In this document: positions 51,871-60,163 of the stretch, in pieces | How positions within the stretch are numbered: the first letter of the stretch is position 1 | Layout of the letters: each line of letters opens with the position of its first letter | Assembly (NCBI RefSeq): GCF_903645295.1 | Contig: NZ_CAHJXM010000001.1 | Location: 2,109,501-2,173,500 of the forward strand | From: Bacillus sp. Marseille-Q1617 | GTDB lineage: Bacteria; Bacillota; Bacilli; Bacillales; Bacillaceae_B | Direction: 5' to 3' | Length of the DNA stretch: 64,000 bases | Position numbers and translations under genes: made by a program | Notes under the pieces: generated by a model | Databases searched by the model: none | Told to the model about the DNA's origin: nothing | Seen by the model: the letters and a program-made list of their open reading frames with translations, nothing else

Positions 51871-53223
51871 TCATTCCCCCTCCTTCTGCTGATCCTCTTT
51901 TTGATAAGCCCAGTCAAGCAGCTGGACAGTATGGACGACCTTTTGATTTTTGCCATACTTCTTCACACCCATGGCCATTTGCAGCATGCAGCCGGGATTC
52001 CCCATCGAAATCATTTCGACATCCTCTGGGACATTCTGCATCTTGCTTTCCAGGACGGCACCTGCCATTTCAGGATTGGTGATATTGTAAATCCCGGCAC
52101 TGCCGCAGCAGCGGTCTGAATTTGGCATGTGGACCATTTCGACTCCGGGGATATTTAAAAGGAGATCCCGAGGCTCCTCGCGTACCCCTTGACCATGCGC
52201 CAAGTGGCAGGCATCGTGATACGTAATCCGTGTGTTCATTTCAGCCTTTGGTATTTTGTAGCCCGTATCATGCAGGTATTTTGAAATGTCGTCGACTTTA
52301 TCTGCGAATGTTTCAGCTTTCGCTTTCCATTCCGGATCCTCATGAAACAATTCAGGATAATCCTTCATCATACATCCGCAGCCCGCTGCGTTTACGATGA
52401 CCTTCTCACTATCCTTGAAGGCTTCAATATTCTGCTTCGCAAGCTTGCGTCCCATCTCCCGGTCCCCGGAATGAACATGAAGGGCACCGCAGCAGGTTTG
52501 ATTTTTCGGGATGACGACATCATTCCCGTTTTTCGTCAGAACGTTGATCGTCGCGTCATTGATTTCCCCGAACATCACGTCCATCACACAGCCGGTCAGC
52601 ATGGAAACTTCGTGTTTCGTTTCGTCTTTCGCTTTGATGACATCTTCATTTTTATATTTTTGCCGGACCGATTGTTTAATCTCCGGCATGATGGCTTCCA
52701 TCTCGACCAGATGCTTAGGCATCACGTTGATGAGTCTTGTCTTCCTCACAACCGCCTGTGCGCCGCTCTTTTGATAAAATTTCAGCATGCCCCCTAAGGC
52801 GTTCAACCTGTCAGGGTGGGGGAATAATCCTTCCAGGAATGTCTTGCTGACCATCCCTTTCCATCCTTTAAGCGGCATAGCCTGACGGATCTGGCCGCGG
52901 GCTTCTTCGATCAATCCGCCTACGTCCACATCGGCAGGGCAGGCAGTCGTACAGGCGCGGCAATCAAGACACGCATAGACAGGGTCCATGAATTGCTCAT
53001 TCACTTCAAGTTTCCCTTCAGCAACGGACTTGATCAGGTGCACACGTCCGCGGGGTGAATGCTGTTCCTGGCCGGTCAGTTCATATGTCGGGCATGATTC
53101 CAGGCACATCCCGCAGTGTACGCAGTCTGCCCATTTCGTCTCATCCGGTTTGTCACTCCATAAATAGTTGCTTAAGCTCGTGTCTGAACAGGGCGGTGTT
53201 TTCGCAAGTTCTTTTACACTCAC
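51871..53223 (-). CDS. glcF: Glycolate oxidase iron-sulfur subunit GlcF
   Basis: A 450-residue protein with two ferredoxin-like [4Fe-4S] motifs, CVHCGMCLESCPTYE (about 34-48) and CLDCRACTTACPADV (about 85-99), and two CCG cysteine-rich domains, TGCVMDVMFGEINDAT...NQTCCGALHVHSGD and HDACHLAHGQGVREEPRDLL...DRCCGSAGIYNI. This is the GlcF architecture; it passes electrons from the GlcD/E flavoproteins to quinone. The start is a GTG placed directly after the glcE TAG stop, with GGAGGGATC as ribosome site. Confidence 0.93.
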   Translation of the reverse strand: MSVKELAKTPPCSDTSLSNYLWSDKPDETKWADCVHCGMCLESCPTYELTGQEQHSPRGRVHLIKSVAEGKLEVNEQFMDPVYACLDCRACTTACPADVDVGGLIEEARGQIRQAMPLKGWKGMVSKTFLEGLFPHPDRLNALGGMLKFYQKSGAQAVVRKTRLINVMPKHLVEMEAIMPEIKQSVRQKYKNEDVIKAKDETKHEVSMLTGCVMDVMFGEINDATINVLTKNGNDVVIPKNQTCCGALHVHSGDREMGRKLAKQNIEAFKDSEKVIVNAAGCGCMMKDYPELFHEDPEWKAKAETFADKVDDISKYLHDTGYKIPKAEMNTRITYHDACHLAHGQGVREEPRDLLLNIPGVEMVHMPNSDRCCGSAGIYNITNPEMAGAVLESKMQNVPEDVEMISMGNPGCMLQMAMGVKKYGKNQKVVHTVQLLDWAYQKEDQQKEGE

Positions 53224-54531
53224 CTAGATCCCTCCTACAAATCGTTCGTGGTTCAATACTGAATTCGGATCAACTTTTGATTTGATGCCTTGGAGTATTA
53301 AGTGATAAGAAGGGGCTTCCCCCCAGACCTTGATCTTCTGGCGCTCGATAAACGGCAGGCTTTTGACAATCGCATACCCCCCTCGTTTCATGACTGCAGA
53401 CCTTAATTCATGAATCACTGAGAGTACATCCCCTCCGGCACCTTTCAGATGCACGAAGCATAAACCGTGGCCTAGGGCGCCGTGAGCATCGATTTTCACC
53501 TGATAACTGTCTTCGAGAAGTTCCATTTCTTTCAGTACATGGAGCACATCAAGATTGACCACACCGATTTTCAATATGGCACTTACTTTGCCTTCTGTAT
53601 CGCTGTCCGATCCCAGTTTTGAGAAGTCACTCCAAAATTGATGAACTTTACTCTCGTCCAATATGGAGAATTCACTTCCAGCAGGCTTCATCTTCCGCAC
53701 CAATTCCTCCTGATAGCGTACAGAACTTTCCACATCCTCAAAGCTCATAGCAAATGTATAGTGATGAACACCTGCCAGTTTTTCAGCGAGCGGGGGATTA
53801 AGCAGTTCAAGTGAAGTAGGTTCAAGCGTCGAATCCAGAATGTCAATGACAAATGAGCGTAAGTTTGCAGGTTCACCATCAGGAAAAGATACGAGCACCA
53901 GACTCTCACACTTAGAAATGGGCCGGAGTTTGAGTGTCACTTCGGTCAGAACACCAAGTGTACCCATCGAACCGATGAATAATTTGTTCATGTCGTATCC
54001 GGCAACGTTTTTCACGACCTTTCCGCCTGACCGGATAATGGTTCCGTCCGGATAGATGACGCGGAGCCCGATGACGTTATCCCGTGCTGACCCGTATCCC
54101 AGCCGTTTGGGACCGCTTTCATTTGCAGCGACGATTCCGCCGATGGTTGCCTGATCCGGCCAAGCCGGGTCAAGTGCAATCTTCTGCCCATGCTGCTTCA
54201 GATAGGTTTGAAGCTCCTTGAATGTCGTGCCTGCTTTTACCGTCATCGTCAGGTCACCCGTTGCATGCTCCACCACACCTTTGTACTGGGCTAATGACAG
54301 AACCAAATCCGCGGATTCCATGAGACCGCCGAAACCCTTTTTCGTTCCACCGCCTTCCACGATCACTTTCTTTCCGTTGTCATTCGCATATTTTAAGATT
54401 GAAGCAATTTCTTCCTCAGATGTTGGATACACGATGAGACTGCCGCCATTTCCAAAACGGTCAACCTTCCCATCTTTGATCCGTTCCCCGGGTATTGCAT
54501 GCTTTAACTCTGCGACAAGCTCAGTAAACAT
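53224..54531 (-). CDS. glcE: Glycolate oxidase FAD-binding subunit GlcE
   Basis: A 435-residue FAD-binding PCMH-type protein, the GlcE partner: GGSLIVYPTSEEEIASILKYANDNGKKVIVEGGGTKKGFGG (FAD site), ALDPAWPDQATIGGIVAANESGPKRLGYGSARDNVIG, GGKVVKNVAGYDMNKLFIGSMGTLGVLTEVTLKLRP. It has no catalytic base set like GlcD and supports subunit assembly. First gene of glcE-glcF-glcD, all overlapping or abutting. AAGGGGTGCTAGGGA precedes the ATG. Upstream lies site C of the shared operator-like motif. Confidence 0.92.
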   Translation of the reverse strand: MFTELVAELKHAIPGERIKDGKVDRFGNGGSLIVYPTSEEEIASILKYANDNGKKVIVEGGGTKKGFGGLMESADLVLSLAQYKGVVEHATGDLTMTVKAGTTFKELQTYLKQHGQKIALDPAWPDQATIGGIVAANESGPKRLGYGSARDNVIGLRVIYPDGTIIRSGGKVVKNVAGYDMNKLFIGSMGTLGVLTEVTLKLRPISKCESLVLVSFPDGEPANLRSFVIDILDSTLEPTSLELLNPPLAEKLAGVHHYTFAMSFEDVESSVRYQEELVRKMKPAGSEFSILDESKVHQFWSDFSKLGSDSDTEGKVSAILKIGVVNLDVLHVLKEMELLEDSYQVKIDAHGALGHGLCFVHLKGAGGDVLSVIHELRSAVMKRGGYAIVKSLPFIERQKIKVWGEAPSYHLILQGIKSKVDPNSVLNHERFVGGI

Positions 54532-54546
54532 TCCCTAGCACCCCTT

Positions 54547-54572
54547 GTTTCGTAATAAGAAACACCGTTTCT
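54547..54572 (-). promoter_or_regulatory. GTTTC-type operator-like motif, site C (glcE)
   Basis: GTTTCGTAATAAGAAAC followed by AC-CGTTTCT. It matches site B at 15 of 17 palindrome positions and site A over the right part. Lies 15-40 bases before the glcE ATG and 26 bases after the GntR stop. Confidence 0.65.
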
Positions 54573-54597
54573 GAAAAACGATTAAAAAAGAAACGTC

Positions 54598-55290
54598 TTA
54601 TGTATGGATAAGTACGTTATTTACCAATACCTTTTCAACGTAGTCTAAATGAAGAATAAGGCTTTCCCTGGCTGTATGAGGTTCTCTGGATTGAATCGAT
54701 TGAAAGATCCGGTGATGCTGCTTCTCGATTTGACTGGATATCCCTTCTTGACTTTGGATATGCTGATGGACGTCAATCATTGCTTTCCTGGTTGCTGCTG
54801 AAATGAACTCCATCAATTGTACGATAATCTGATTCCCTGATATGCGGGCAATCCTCATATGAAATTCGTAATCTGCTTCCCACTTGCGCCCGGATTCTTG
54901 AGTCAGCAGGCTCTCAAGGATCAGTACGTCCTCTTCAGATCTCTTTTCTGCTGCCATTTCAACCAGACCGGGCTCGAGCATTTTTCTTACCTGGAACAGT
55001 TCCCTGATGTCCTTCGTGTCTGGAAGCATTAACTGAGAAGCGAAGAGGCTCTTGGAATCAAACGAACAAACATACGCTCCTTCCCCCTGCTTCACCTGCA
55101 GGATACCTTTCCCCTTAAGGGTCGTCATCGCATCCCGGACAGCCGATCTTCCAACCTCGAACATTTCACAAAGCTCCCGGACGGATGGCAGCTTCTCACC
55201 GGATTTGAACGTTCCCGACTGAATCATTCCTTGGATTTGTTCCTCCACAAGTTCCGAAACCTTCTTCGTGGAAATCTTGCTTTTCGTCAA
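54598..55290 (-). CDS. GntR-family (FadR-type) regulator
   Basis: A 230-residue GntR regulator of the FadR subfamily. The winged helix is QIQGMIQSGTFKSGEKLPSVRELCEMFEVGRSAVRDAMTTLKGKGILQVKQGEGAYV (about 18-76); the helical effector domain follows (KDIRELFQVRKMLEPGLVEMAAEKR..., FHMRIARISGNQIIVQLMEFI). This subfamily commonly senses glycolate, lactate or acids (GlcC, LutR, PdhR). Start TTG at 55290 has AGGTGGTGAG a few bases upstream; a longer ATG frame (55332) also exists. It precedes glcEFD in the same direction and is the most likely regulator of the locus. Confidence 0.85.
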   Translation of the reverse strand: MTKSKISTKKVSELVEEQIQGMIQSGTFKSGEKLPSVRELCEMFEVGRSAVRDAMTTLKGKGILQVKQGEGAYVCSFDSKSLFASQLMLPDTKDIRELFQVRKMLEPGLVEMAAEKRSEEDVLILESLLTQESGRKWEADYEFHMRIARISGNQIIVQLMEFISAATRKAMIDVHQHIQSQEGISSQIEKQHHRIFQSIQSREPHTARESLILHLDYVEKVLVNNVLIHT

Positions 55291-55391
55291 TTTCTCACCA
55301 CCTGACATTTGAATCTTCATCATAGTTGTCACATATCTGATAAGTTAGCTATAATTCTATTTAAACACCAATATATTGAAATTTCAATTAA

Positions 55392-55420
55392 TTTTTTGAA
55401 TTTGGTTAAAATTCAAAAAA
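55392..55420. promoter_or_regulatory. Perfect palindrome upstream of the GntR gene
   Basis: TTTTTTGAATTT-GGTTA-AAATTCAAAAAA, a 12-bp perfect stem with five-base loop, located 102-130 bases upstream of the GntR start. It could be the autoregulatory operator or a bidirectional terminator-like structure. Confidence 0.4.
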
Positions 55421-55496
55421 CAATGAATAAATGGACCCAGCATCACGGTGGTCAGACAAAATGCCCCCCATCCAGAAATTCAACAACCCGTCCTTT

Positions 55497-55532
55497 CATG
55501 CTTTTACGCGTTAACGCAAGCTGGGACGGGCT
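55497..55532. repeat. Palindromic repeat, copy 5 (degenerate left arm)
   Basis: Right arm GCAAGCTGGGACGGGC and centre TACGCGTTAACG are intact; the left arm ACCCGTCCTTTCATGC has several changes. It precedes the terminator at 55551 and the tiny Cys-rich ORF. Confidence 0.75.
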
Positions 55533-55550
55533 TTCGAATAAGCAAAAATA

Positions 55551-55586
55551 AAAAAGTGTTGAACGTGGAGCTCTTTCAACACTTTT
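55551..55586. terminator. Terminator after the tiny Cys-rich ORF
   Basis: AAAAGTGTTGAA pairs perfectly with TTCAACACTTTT around an 11-base loop; an A/T tract flanks both sides. On the minus strand it would end transcription of the ORF at 55618. Confidence 0.8.
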
Positions 55587-55617
55587 AATCGCTTCATTAC
55601 TTTCCTCTGTAACATGA

Positions 55618-55773
55618 TTATTTATCATTATTTAATAGTAAAAAAGGGCAGTCATAACAATCGTCTCTTATACCCGTGCAGGTGGCGATGACCTTTTCTG
55701 AATCGTCGCTCCCCTTTGCGACAGAGATTTCAACGTTAACGTTTTTTTCCGTCCTGCTACATGTACCAGCCAT
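55618..55773 (-). CDS. Tiny Cys-rich protein, 51 aa
   Basis: An ATG-to-TAA frame on the minus strand starting MAGTCSRTEKNVNVEISV and ending IATCTGIRDDCYDCPFLLLN with a stop TAA. The pattern C-x..-C-x6-C-x2-C and ordered charged/hydrophobic composition look protein-like, and a terminator follows 32 bases after the stop. The ribosome site is weak: TATCGG only; an alternative ATG 16 bases upstream in another frame gives only 10 codons. I do not recognise the family. Too short for standard ORF calling, so it is easily missed. Confidence 0.4.
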   Translation of the reverse strand: MAGTCSRTEKNVNVEISVAKGSDDSEKVIATCTGIRDDCYDCPFLLLNNDK

Positions 55774-55984
55774 CCGATATATTTCGCATAAAATATAGAT
55801 TCCCCCTTTGCTTTCACTAGGGGTTTACCCTATACAGGAATACGTAAACTAGATTCCTTAAATACTTTTAATATTATTCAGCGTCGAGTTTTTCAACAGC
55901 TCTACATGTTGGGTTTCTTCTTATCTAGTACTCTCATACTTACAGTCTATGGTAAGATGATTATATAAGAAGGGGGATGAGTTC

Positions 55985-56779
55985 ATGTCTATGTTCAGTA
56001 AAGTGATTGCCAGTATTGGAATCGGTTCTGCCACTGTGGATACAAAGTTAAAGAGCACCTATATTCAGCAAGGGGAAATACTCGAGGGAATCGTTGAGAT
56101 TAAGGGCGGCAACACAGATCAAAGAATCGAGTCCATCAATCTCAAATTAATGACGATGTACGGTCATGAAGGAAGCGACCGATTATCACAGGGTACTGTG
56201 GAAGTACACAAGTTGAATGAGCCTTTCAACATTTCAAAGGGGGAACATAAAATCATTCCTTTTTCATTTCAAATTCCTTTAGATACCCCTATTACAATGG
56301 TTGATCCCGAGACGCAGAAGAATGTTCCGCCGGTTTGGATTGCTACGAGCCTCGATCTCAAGAATGCAGTAGATCCCAGCGACAGGGATTTTGTAACAGT
56401 AGAGCCGACTACAGTGCACGAAAACATTATGGATGCAATCAAGGTCATCGGCTTTAAATTCAGACAGATGGAAAGTCAGAACACCCCTAAATGGATCAAT
56501 ACGGACCGGCCTTTTGTTCAACAATATGAATTCATCCCTTCGTATGGAAAATACAGCCGGAAACTGGACGAACTCGAGGTCTACATTTTGCAAAATGACC
56601 GCGAAACAACGGTGTACTTTGAGATCGATAAACGGAGCAAAGGGTCGATGGCAGCCCTGAAAGAAAAGCTCAACCTCGATGAACACAGAGGCAGAGTCAC
56701 CCTGGATAACCAGCAAATCCTCATCAACCGAAGCCGGATAAGCGACACATTCGAGCAGATCATCGATGACGTTCTATAA
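55985..56779 (+). CDS. spo0M: Sporulation-control protein Spo0M
   Basis: A 264-residue arrestin-like Spo0M protein (B. subtilis Spo0M is 258). Signature: GIGSATVDTKLKSTYIQQGEILEGIVEIKGGN near the N-terminus, then SFQIPLDTPITMVDPETQKN and HRGRVTLDNQQILIN late. It is a cytosolic beta-sandwich protein that influences sporulation and cell division. GGGGGATGAG sits upstream of the ATG. The candidate promoter is TTACAG-N16-TATATA at about 55940-55967. It is followed by palindromic repeat copy 6, which acts as the shared terminator with the amidase gene. Confidence 0.9.
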   Translation: MSMFSKVIASIGIGSATVDTKLKSTYIQQGEILEGIVEIKGGNTDQRIESINLKLMTMYGHEGSDRLSQGTVEVHKLNEPFNISKGEHKIIPFSFQIPLDTPITMVDPETQKNVPPVWIATSLDLKNAVDPSDRDFVTVEPTTVHENIMDAIKVIGFKFRQMESQNTPKWINTDRPFVQQYEFIPSYGKYSRKLDELEVYILQNDRETTVYFEIDKRSKGSMAALKEKLNLDEHRGRVTLDNQQILINRSRISDTFEQIIDDVL

Positions 56780-56800
56780 ATCGTGAAAACCAAATAGTGA

Positions 56801-56850
56801 AGGCCCGTCCCAGCGTGCATTAACGCGTTAATGCACGCTGGGACGGGCCT
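56801..56850. repeat. Palindromic repeat, copy 6 (50-bp perfect palindrome)
   Basis: AGGCCCGTCCCAGCGTGCAT then TAACGCGTTA and the exact mirror ATGCACGCTGGGACGGGCCT. Perfect over 50 bases. It lies between the convergent spo0M and amidase genes and probably terminates both. Confidence 0.92.
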
Positions 56851-56869
56851 CTTTCTTCGTTCTAAGAGA

Positions 56870-57769
56870 TTAACGGTTAGACTCGATCCTCACATATTCA
56901 GGAGATGCGGTGACATAATAGACATGCCCCCTGGAGTTCTTGACTTCATACATATACGCCCCTTCCACCTTCAGCTTCCTTATAATGGACGGGAATCCGT
57001 ACTGATACTTCAATGTCCCTGCACGGTGGAGATCATTGAATGTCGGTCTGTCGTAAAAGTCCAGCCCTTCAGCACCTCTGTAAATACTCTCTACCCGTTT
57101 TCCTAGATAGTTTGCCGGTAAAGATGTGACATCTATTTTTTGAGAGTCTTCAACAGTCCCTTTCCTCCCTGCCGCCACAAAGTGAACCCCGAAGTAATCA
57201 CAAACCCCCCGCGCCTGCTCTATAGCCGTTTCCCGTTGAAAATCTACGTCAATCATAAGCAATGCTTCTCTCTCATGATCCATAAACCCGTTCTCGATCA
57301 GCACCGCAGCTTTCTTGAATTCCCTCGTCATATGGAGGTTCTGTCCAATAATTCCACGGTAAACCTGCTTCGTTCCCATTCTTAAATATTTTGCAATCGA
57401 TTCCGCCAGCTTCCTGTCCTCCACATCGTTAAAATAGATATGAAGCGAATGTCCCTCAGGATCTCTTCTTCCGCCATCGAATGTACCATCAAAAGCATTA
57501 TAATGGTTCGACACCAGTGCATCGGCTCCCATGAGATTGGCTATGCCGGTGCGCGCTTGCAGAGGAGTATCCTCATCACCCGGTGCCGTCAGCAGCGTCC
57601 TGAATCCGCACCTTTCCAGTTCAGCTTTTAACAAGAGAGTTACCTTCTCGTTAAACTCATTCTCCCTGATCTCCCTGCCTATAGATGTAATATACGGCGT
57701 CCGCTTACCGGCTGTCCCGAGTCCATGACCATCGTCCAAAGCTATCAAATAATCACTGGCTCTTGCCAT
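56870..57769 (-). CDS. N-acetylmuramoyl-L-alanine amidase (Amidase_3) with C-terminal SH3-like region
   Basis: A 299-residue enzyme of the AmiA/CwlC group that cleaves the amide between MurNAc and the first peptide residue. Zinc ligands: His in LIALDDGHGLGT (residue 14 region), Glu in EIRENEFNEKVT, His in VSNHYNAFDGTFDG and catalytic Glu in AVLIENGFMDHEREA. The rest of the protein (about 195-299) includes GLDFYDRPTFNDLHRAGTLKY and EVKNSRGHVYYVTASPEYV, an SH3-like wall-binding segment. No signal peptide, like phage endolysins and CwlC. Start ATG at 57769 follows AAGGGAG. Confidence 0.88.
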   Translation of the reverse strand: MARASDYLIALDDGHGLGTAGKRTPYITSIGREIRENEFNEKVTLLLKAELERCGFRTLLTAPGDEDTPLQARTGIANLMGADALVSNHYNAFDGTFDGGRRDPEGHSLHIYFNDVEDRKLAESIAKYLRMGTKQVYRGIIGQNLHMTREFKKAAVLIENGFMDHEREALLMIDVDFQRETAIEQARGVCDYFGVHFVAAGRKGTVEDSQKIDVTSLPANYLGKRVESIYRGAEGLDFYDRPTFNDLHRAGTLKYQYGFPSIIRKLKVEGAYMYEVKNSRGHVYYVTASPEYVRIESNR

Positions 57770-57838
57770 TTCATTCATCTCCCTTCTACTGGTTAAATAG
57801 GAAAAACGTTTGCAAATGGATACCTGAACATAAAAAAA

Positions 57839-57859
57839 AGAGCTGCGGGCGGCAGCTCT
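57839..57859 (-). terminator. Terminator of the Cof-type HAD gene
   Basis: AGAGCTGC and GCAGCTCT pair perfectly around five bases; on the minus strand eight Ts follow. Confidence 0.85.
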
Positions 57860-57894
57860 ATATCATTCCATTAAAAAAACTCTCCTTAAACTCC

Positions 57895-58677
57895 TTAAAT
57901 GATCCCAAACTTCTTCAACGCATACTCTATCCCGTCTTCACTTGATTTTTTTGTTACGAAATCCGCTGCTTTCTTTAACTGATCATTCCCGTTGCCCATA
58001 GCGATCCCCAGACCTGCCATCTCCAGCATGTCGATGTCGTTCTCCCCATCACCAAATGCGATGGCTTCAGATTTATCTATATTGAAATGTTCAAGGACCT
58101 TTAAGATGGCCAAGGATTTTGATACATCGTCTTTTAAAACATTCAATACGAAAGGGTGCCATCGTTTAAAGGTGAGATGGGGAAATCTGCGTATGTATTT
58201 ATCGACCGTTTCATCGTTTGCAAACAAACACATCAGATATACTTCTTGTTTGTATATTTCTTTCTCTACCATTGGATATTCATTAAGTGACAGCGTTTCT
58301 CTCAGGGCGTCCAATATTCCGTTACTTCTTACCCCATTCATACTGAAGCCTTCCGTATAGAAGGAAAGGCCGTGTTTTTCCACATGAGAGAATTCAACCA
58401 CTTCCTGGACAATATCCCTATCCATGGCAACTTTATGAAGCACTTCATCCCGATGTTTCACGAACGCTCCATTTGCCGAGATAAATGTATCAATCCCCAA
58501 TTCTTTTATTTCGCTGCACATGGATAACGGTCTCCCTGTTGCCGCCGCCACAACCAGCCCTTTATCTTTCAATAATTTGATTGCATCCTTTGTGTTTTGT
58601 GAAATACTCCCATCTTCGTGATGTGTAATGGTACCATCGATATCGAAGAAAACAATTTTATAGTCTATCTTAATCAC
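57895..58677 (-). CDS. Cof-type HAD-IIB hydrolase
   Basis: A 260-residue HAD-IIB sugar-phosphatase-like protein. Motif I FFDIDGTITHHEDGS (residues 10-24), motif II AAATGRPLSMCSEI, the C2 cap between, motif III Lys in DVSKSLAILKVLEH, and motif IV AIAFGDGENDIDMLEMAGLG. Cof-type enzymes dephosphorylate sugar phosphates, pyridoxal phosphate or flavin precursors. It stands alone with its own terminator. The start ATG lacks a strong ribosome site (AAAGGTGAT region). Confidence 0.88.
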   Translation of the reverse strand: MIKIDYKIVFFDIDGTITHHEDGSISQNTKDAIKLLKDKGLVVAAATGRPLSMCSEIKELGIDTFISANGAFVKHRDEVLHKVAMDRDIVQEVVEFSHVEKHGLSFYTEGFSMNGVRSNGILDALRETLSLNEYPMVEKEIYKQEVYLMCLFANDETVDKYIRRFPHLTFKRWHPFVLNVLKDDVSKSLAILKVLEHFNIDKSEAIAFGDGENDIDMLEMAGLGIAMGNGNDQLKKAADFVTKKSSEDGIEYALKKFGII

Positions 58678-58852
58678 CTTTTTCTAATATATATATAATA
58701 AATTCATTAAACCCTCGATTGCCATTTCATTATGAGAATCGAAGAATACTAATTACAATCCAATAATGAAATTCTTCTGCAATGCTTTCATCGACTATAT
58801 ATATTTTTCTGCGGTAGATCATGGGATCCCTCACTTCCATAGGTTTTCATCT

Positions 58853-59560
58853 TTAATTGTTTAACAATACTGTTCTAAGCTCGGTAATTTCTCTGATAAC
58901 CTCAAGAGGTTTATGCGCAGTGGGAGGAGACGCATTACCAGCATTCAACCAAATCGCATCCATACCCATTTTAATGGGAGCGACTACATCATAATCCCAA
59001 GAGTCACCAATGAAAATGGTTTGATCCGGAGAGGCATCGAAATGAGATAAGGCTGCAGTGTATAGTTCTGGATCAGGCTTTCTGTAACCAAGTTCTTCTG
59101 CTTGGAAGATGGCTTCTTTTTTAAACACATGGGAAAGGTTCATGCAGGAAATTTTCTTGATGGGATCGTAGAGGGCATTTGTCACTATACCGAGGTGGTA
59201 ATGTGCCTGCAGCTCGTTCATTATGGAATTGAGCTGTACATCCTCTTTGATACAACTCATGCCCTTTGTTAAGAAACATTCGTGGAATTCATCAACCGTG
59301 TCCTGGTCCGGATACATATCGAAACAAGAAAACGCGTGCTTCCACCTGGCCCTTCTAAATTCACATGGTGTCATTTCACGGTTCTTAAATTTATTTAATA
59401 ATGGCAGCGGAACACTTAATTTCTTTTGGAGAAACAAATCTGCGTCGATGTTTATGGTCAGTGCATGAGACTGAATGGTTTTGATGATCCCCTCTTTGAA
59501 CCATTCGCTTCCCAGCAGGGTTCCATCTAAATCGAAAAGCAGCAAAGTGTGCTTTTTCAT
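58853..59560 (-). CDS. HAD-superfamily hydrolase
   Basis: A 235-residue HAD phosphatase starting MKKHTLLLFDLDGTLLGSEW (motif I). A C1-type helical cap follows (FRRARWKHAFSCFDMYPDQDTVDEFHECFL), then motif II LGIVTNALYDPIKK, motif III Lys in GYRKPDPELY, and motif IV IFIGDSWDYDVVAPIKMG. The fold and length fit the YjjG/PhnX-like or HAD-IA group; substrate unknown. AAAGGGGATTAAAA precedes the ATG. Follows the GNAT gene by about 80 bases on the same strand, so may be cotranscribed. Confidence 0.85.
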   Translation of the reverse strand: MKKHTLLLFDLDGTLLGSEWFKEGIIKTIQSHALTINIDADLFLQKKLSVPLPLLNKFKNREMTPCEFRRARWKHAFSCFDMYPDQDTVDEFHECFLTKGMSCIKEDVQLNSIMNELQAHYHLGIVTNALYDPIKKISCMNLSHVFKKEAIFQAEELGYRKPDPELYTAALSHFDASPDQTIFIGDSWDYDVVAPIKMGMDAIWLNAGNASPPTAHKPLEVIREITELRTVLLNN

Positions 59561-59643
59561 TTTTAATCCCCTTTACGTTTAGGAAAGGACGACAGAAAAA
59601 ATCATCCCTGTTTACAAATCTGCAAATCCTTGGATCATCTTTT

Positions 59644-60105
59644 TTAACCTTTTCGGTGACCGCTTTTTCGTGCCTCAATATACCCATAGTAAGCACATGT
59701 CCCATTCTCTGATAAATCCTTCACTCCAAACCCGCATTTTTCATAAAATGAAAAATTGTTTGCTGAGGTATGGGCAAACCAATCACCATGAGGAAGTTTT
59801 TGAACACAGAGCTCCACAAGTTTTTGGCCGATCCCCCTTCCTCTGTAAGTGGAGGAAACAATTAAATCCATGATATTCGCAGCCATGATTCGATCGGAAA
59901 TGACCCTGACCATGCCGATCATTTCGTCCCCATCCCAGACCGTAAATGCCCACGTGGAATTCTTGAATATCAAGGTGAATTTTTCTTTCTGCCAGTCCGG
60001 TGTATTCCTGACCCAACCTGCATCTTTAAACAGTTTCTCCACTTGATCGGCAGGAACCCCTTCTGTGCCTTCCCGGATAATGAGACCGTTGAAATATTGA
60101 TACAT
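59644..60105 (-). CDS. GNAT-family N-acetyltransferase
   Basis: A 153-residue acetyltransferase. AcCoA-binding motif A is VSSTYRGRGIGQKLVELCVQ (about 87-106); TWAFTVWDGDEMIGMVRVISDRI and NFSFYEKCGFGVKD are family-typical. The substrate is unknown. AAAGGGGC lies before the ATG at 60105. Its stop is about 80 bases before the HAD gene start in the same direction. Confidence 0.88.
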   Translation of the reverse strand: MYQYFNGLIIREGTEGVPADQVEKLFKDAGWVRNTPDWQKEKFTLIFKNSTWAFTVWDGDEMIGMVRVISDRIMAANIMDLIVSSTYRGRGIGQKLVELCVQKLPHGDWFAHTSANNFSFYEKCGFGVKDLSENGTCAYYGYIEARKSGHRKG

Positions 60106-60163
60106 ATATACGCCCCTTTCTAATTATGGTGTTGACCTTACCTTCAACATGCATTTGCTGCAA

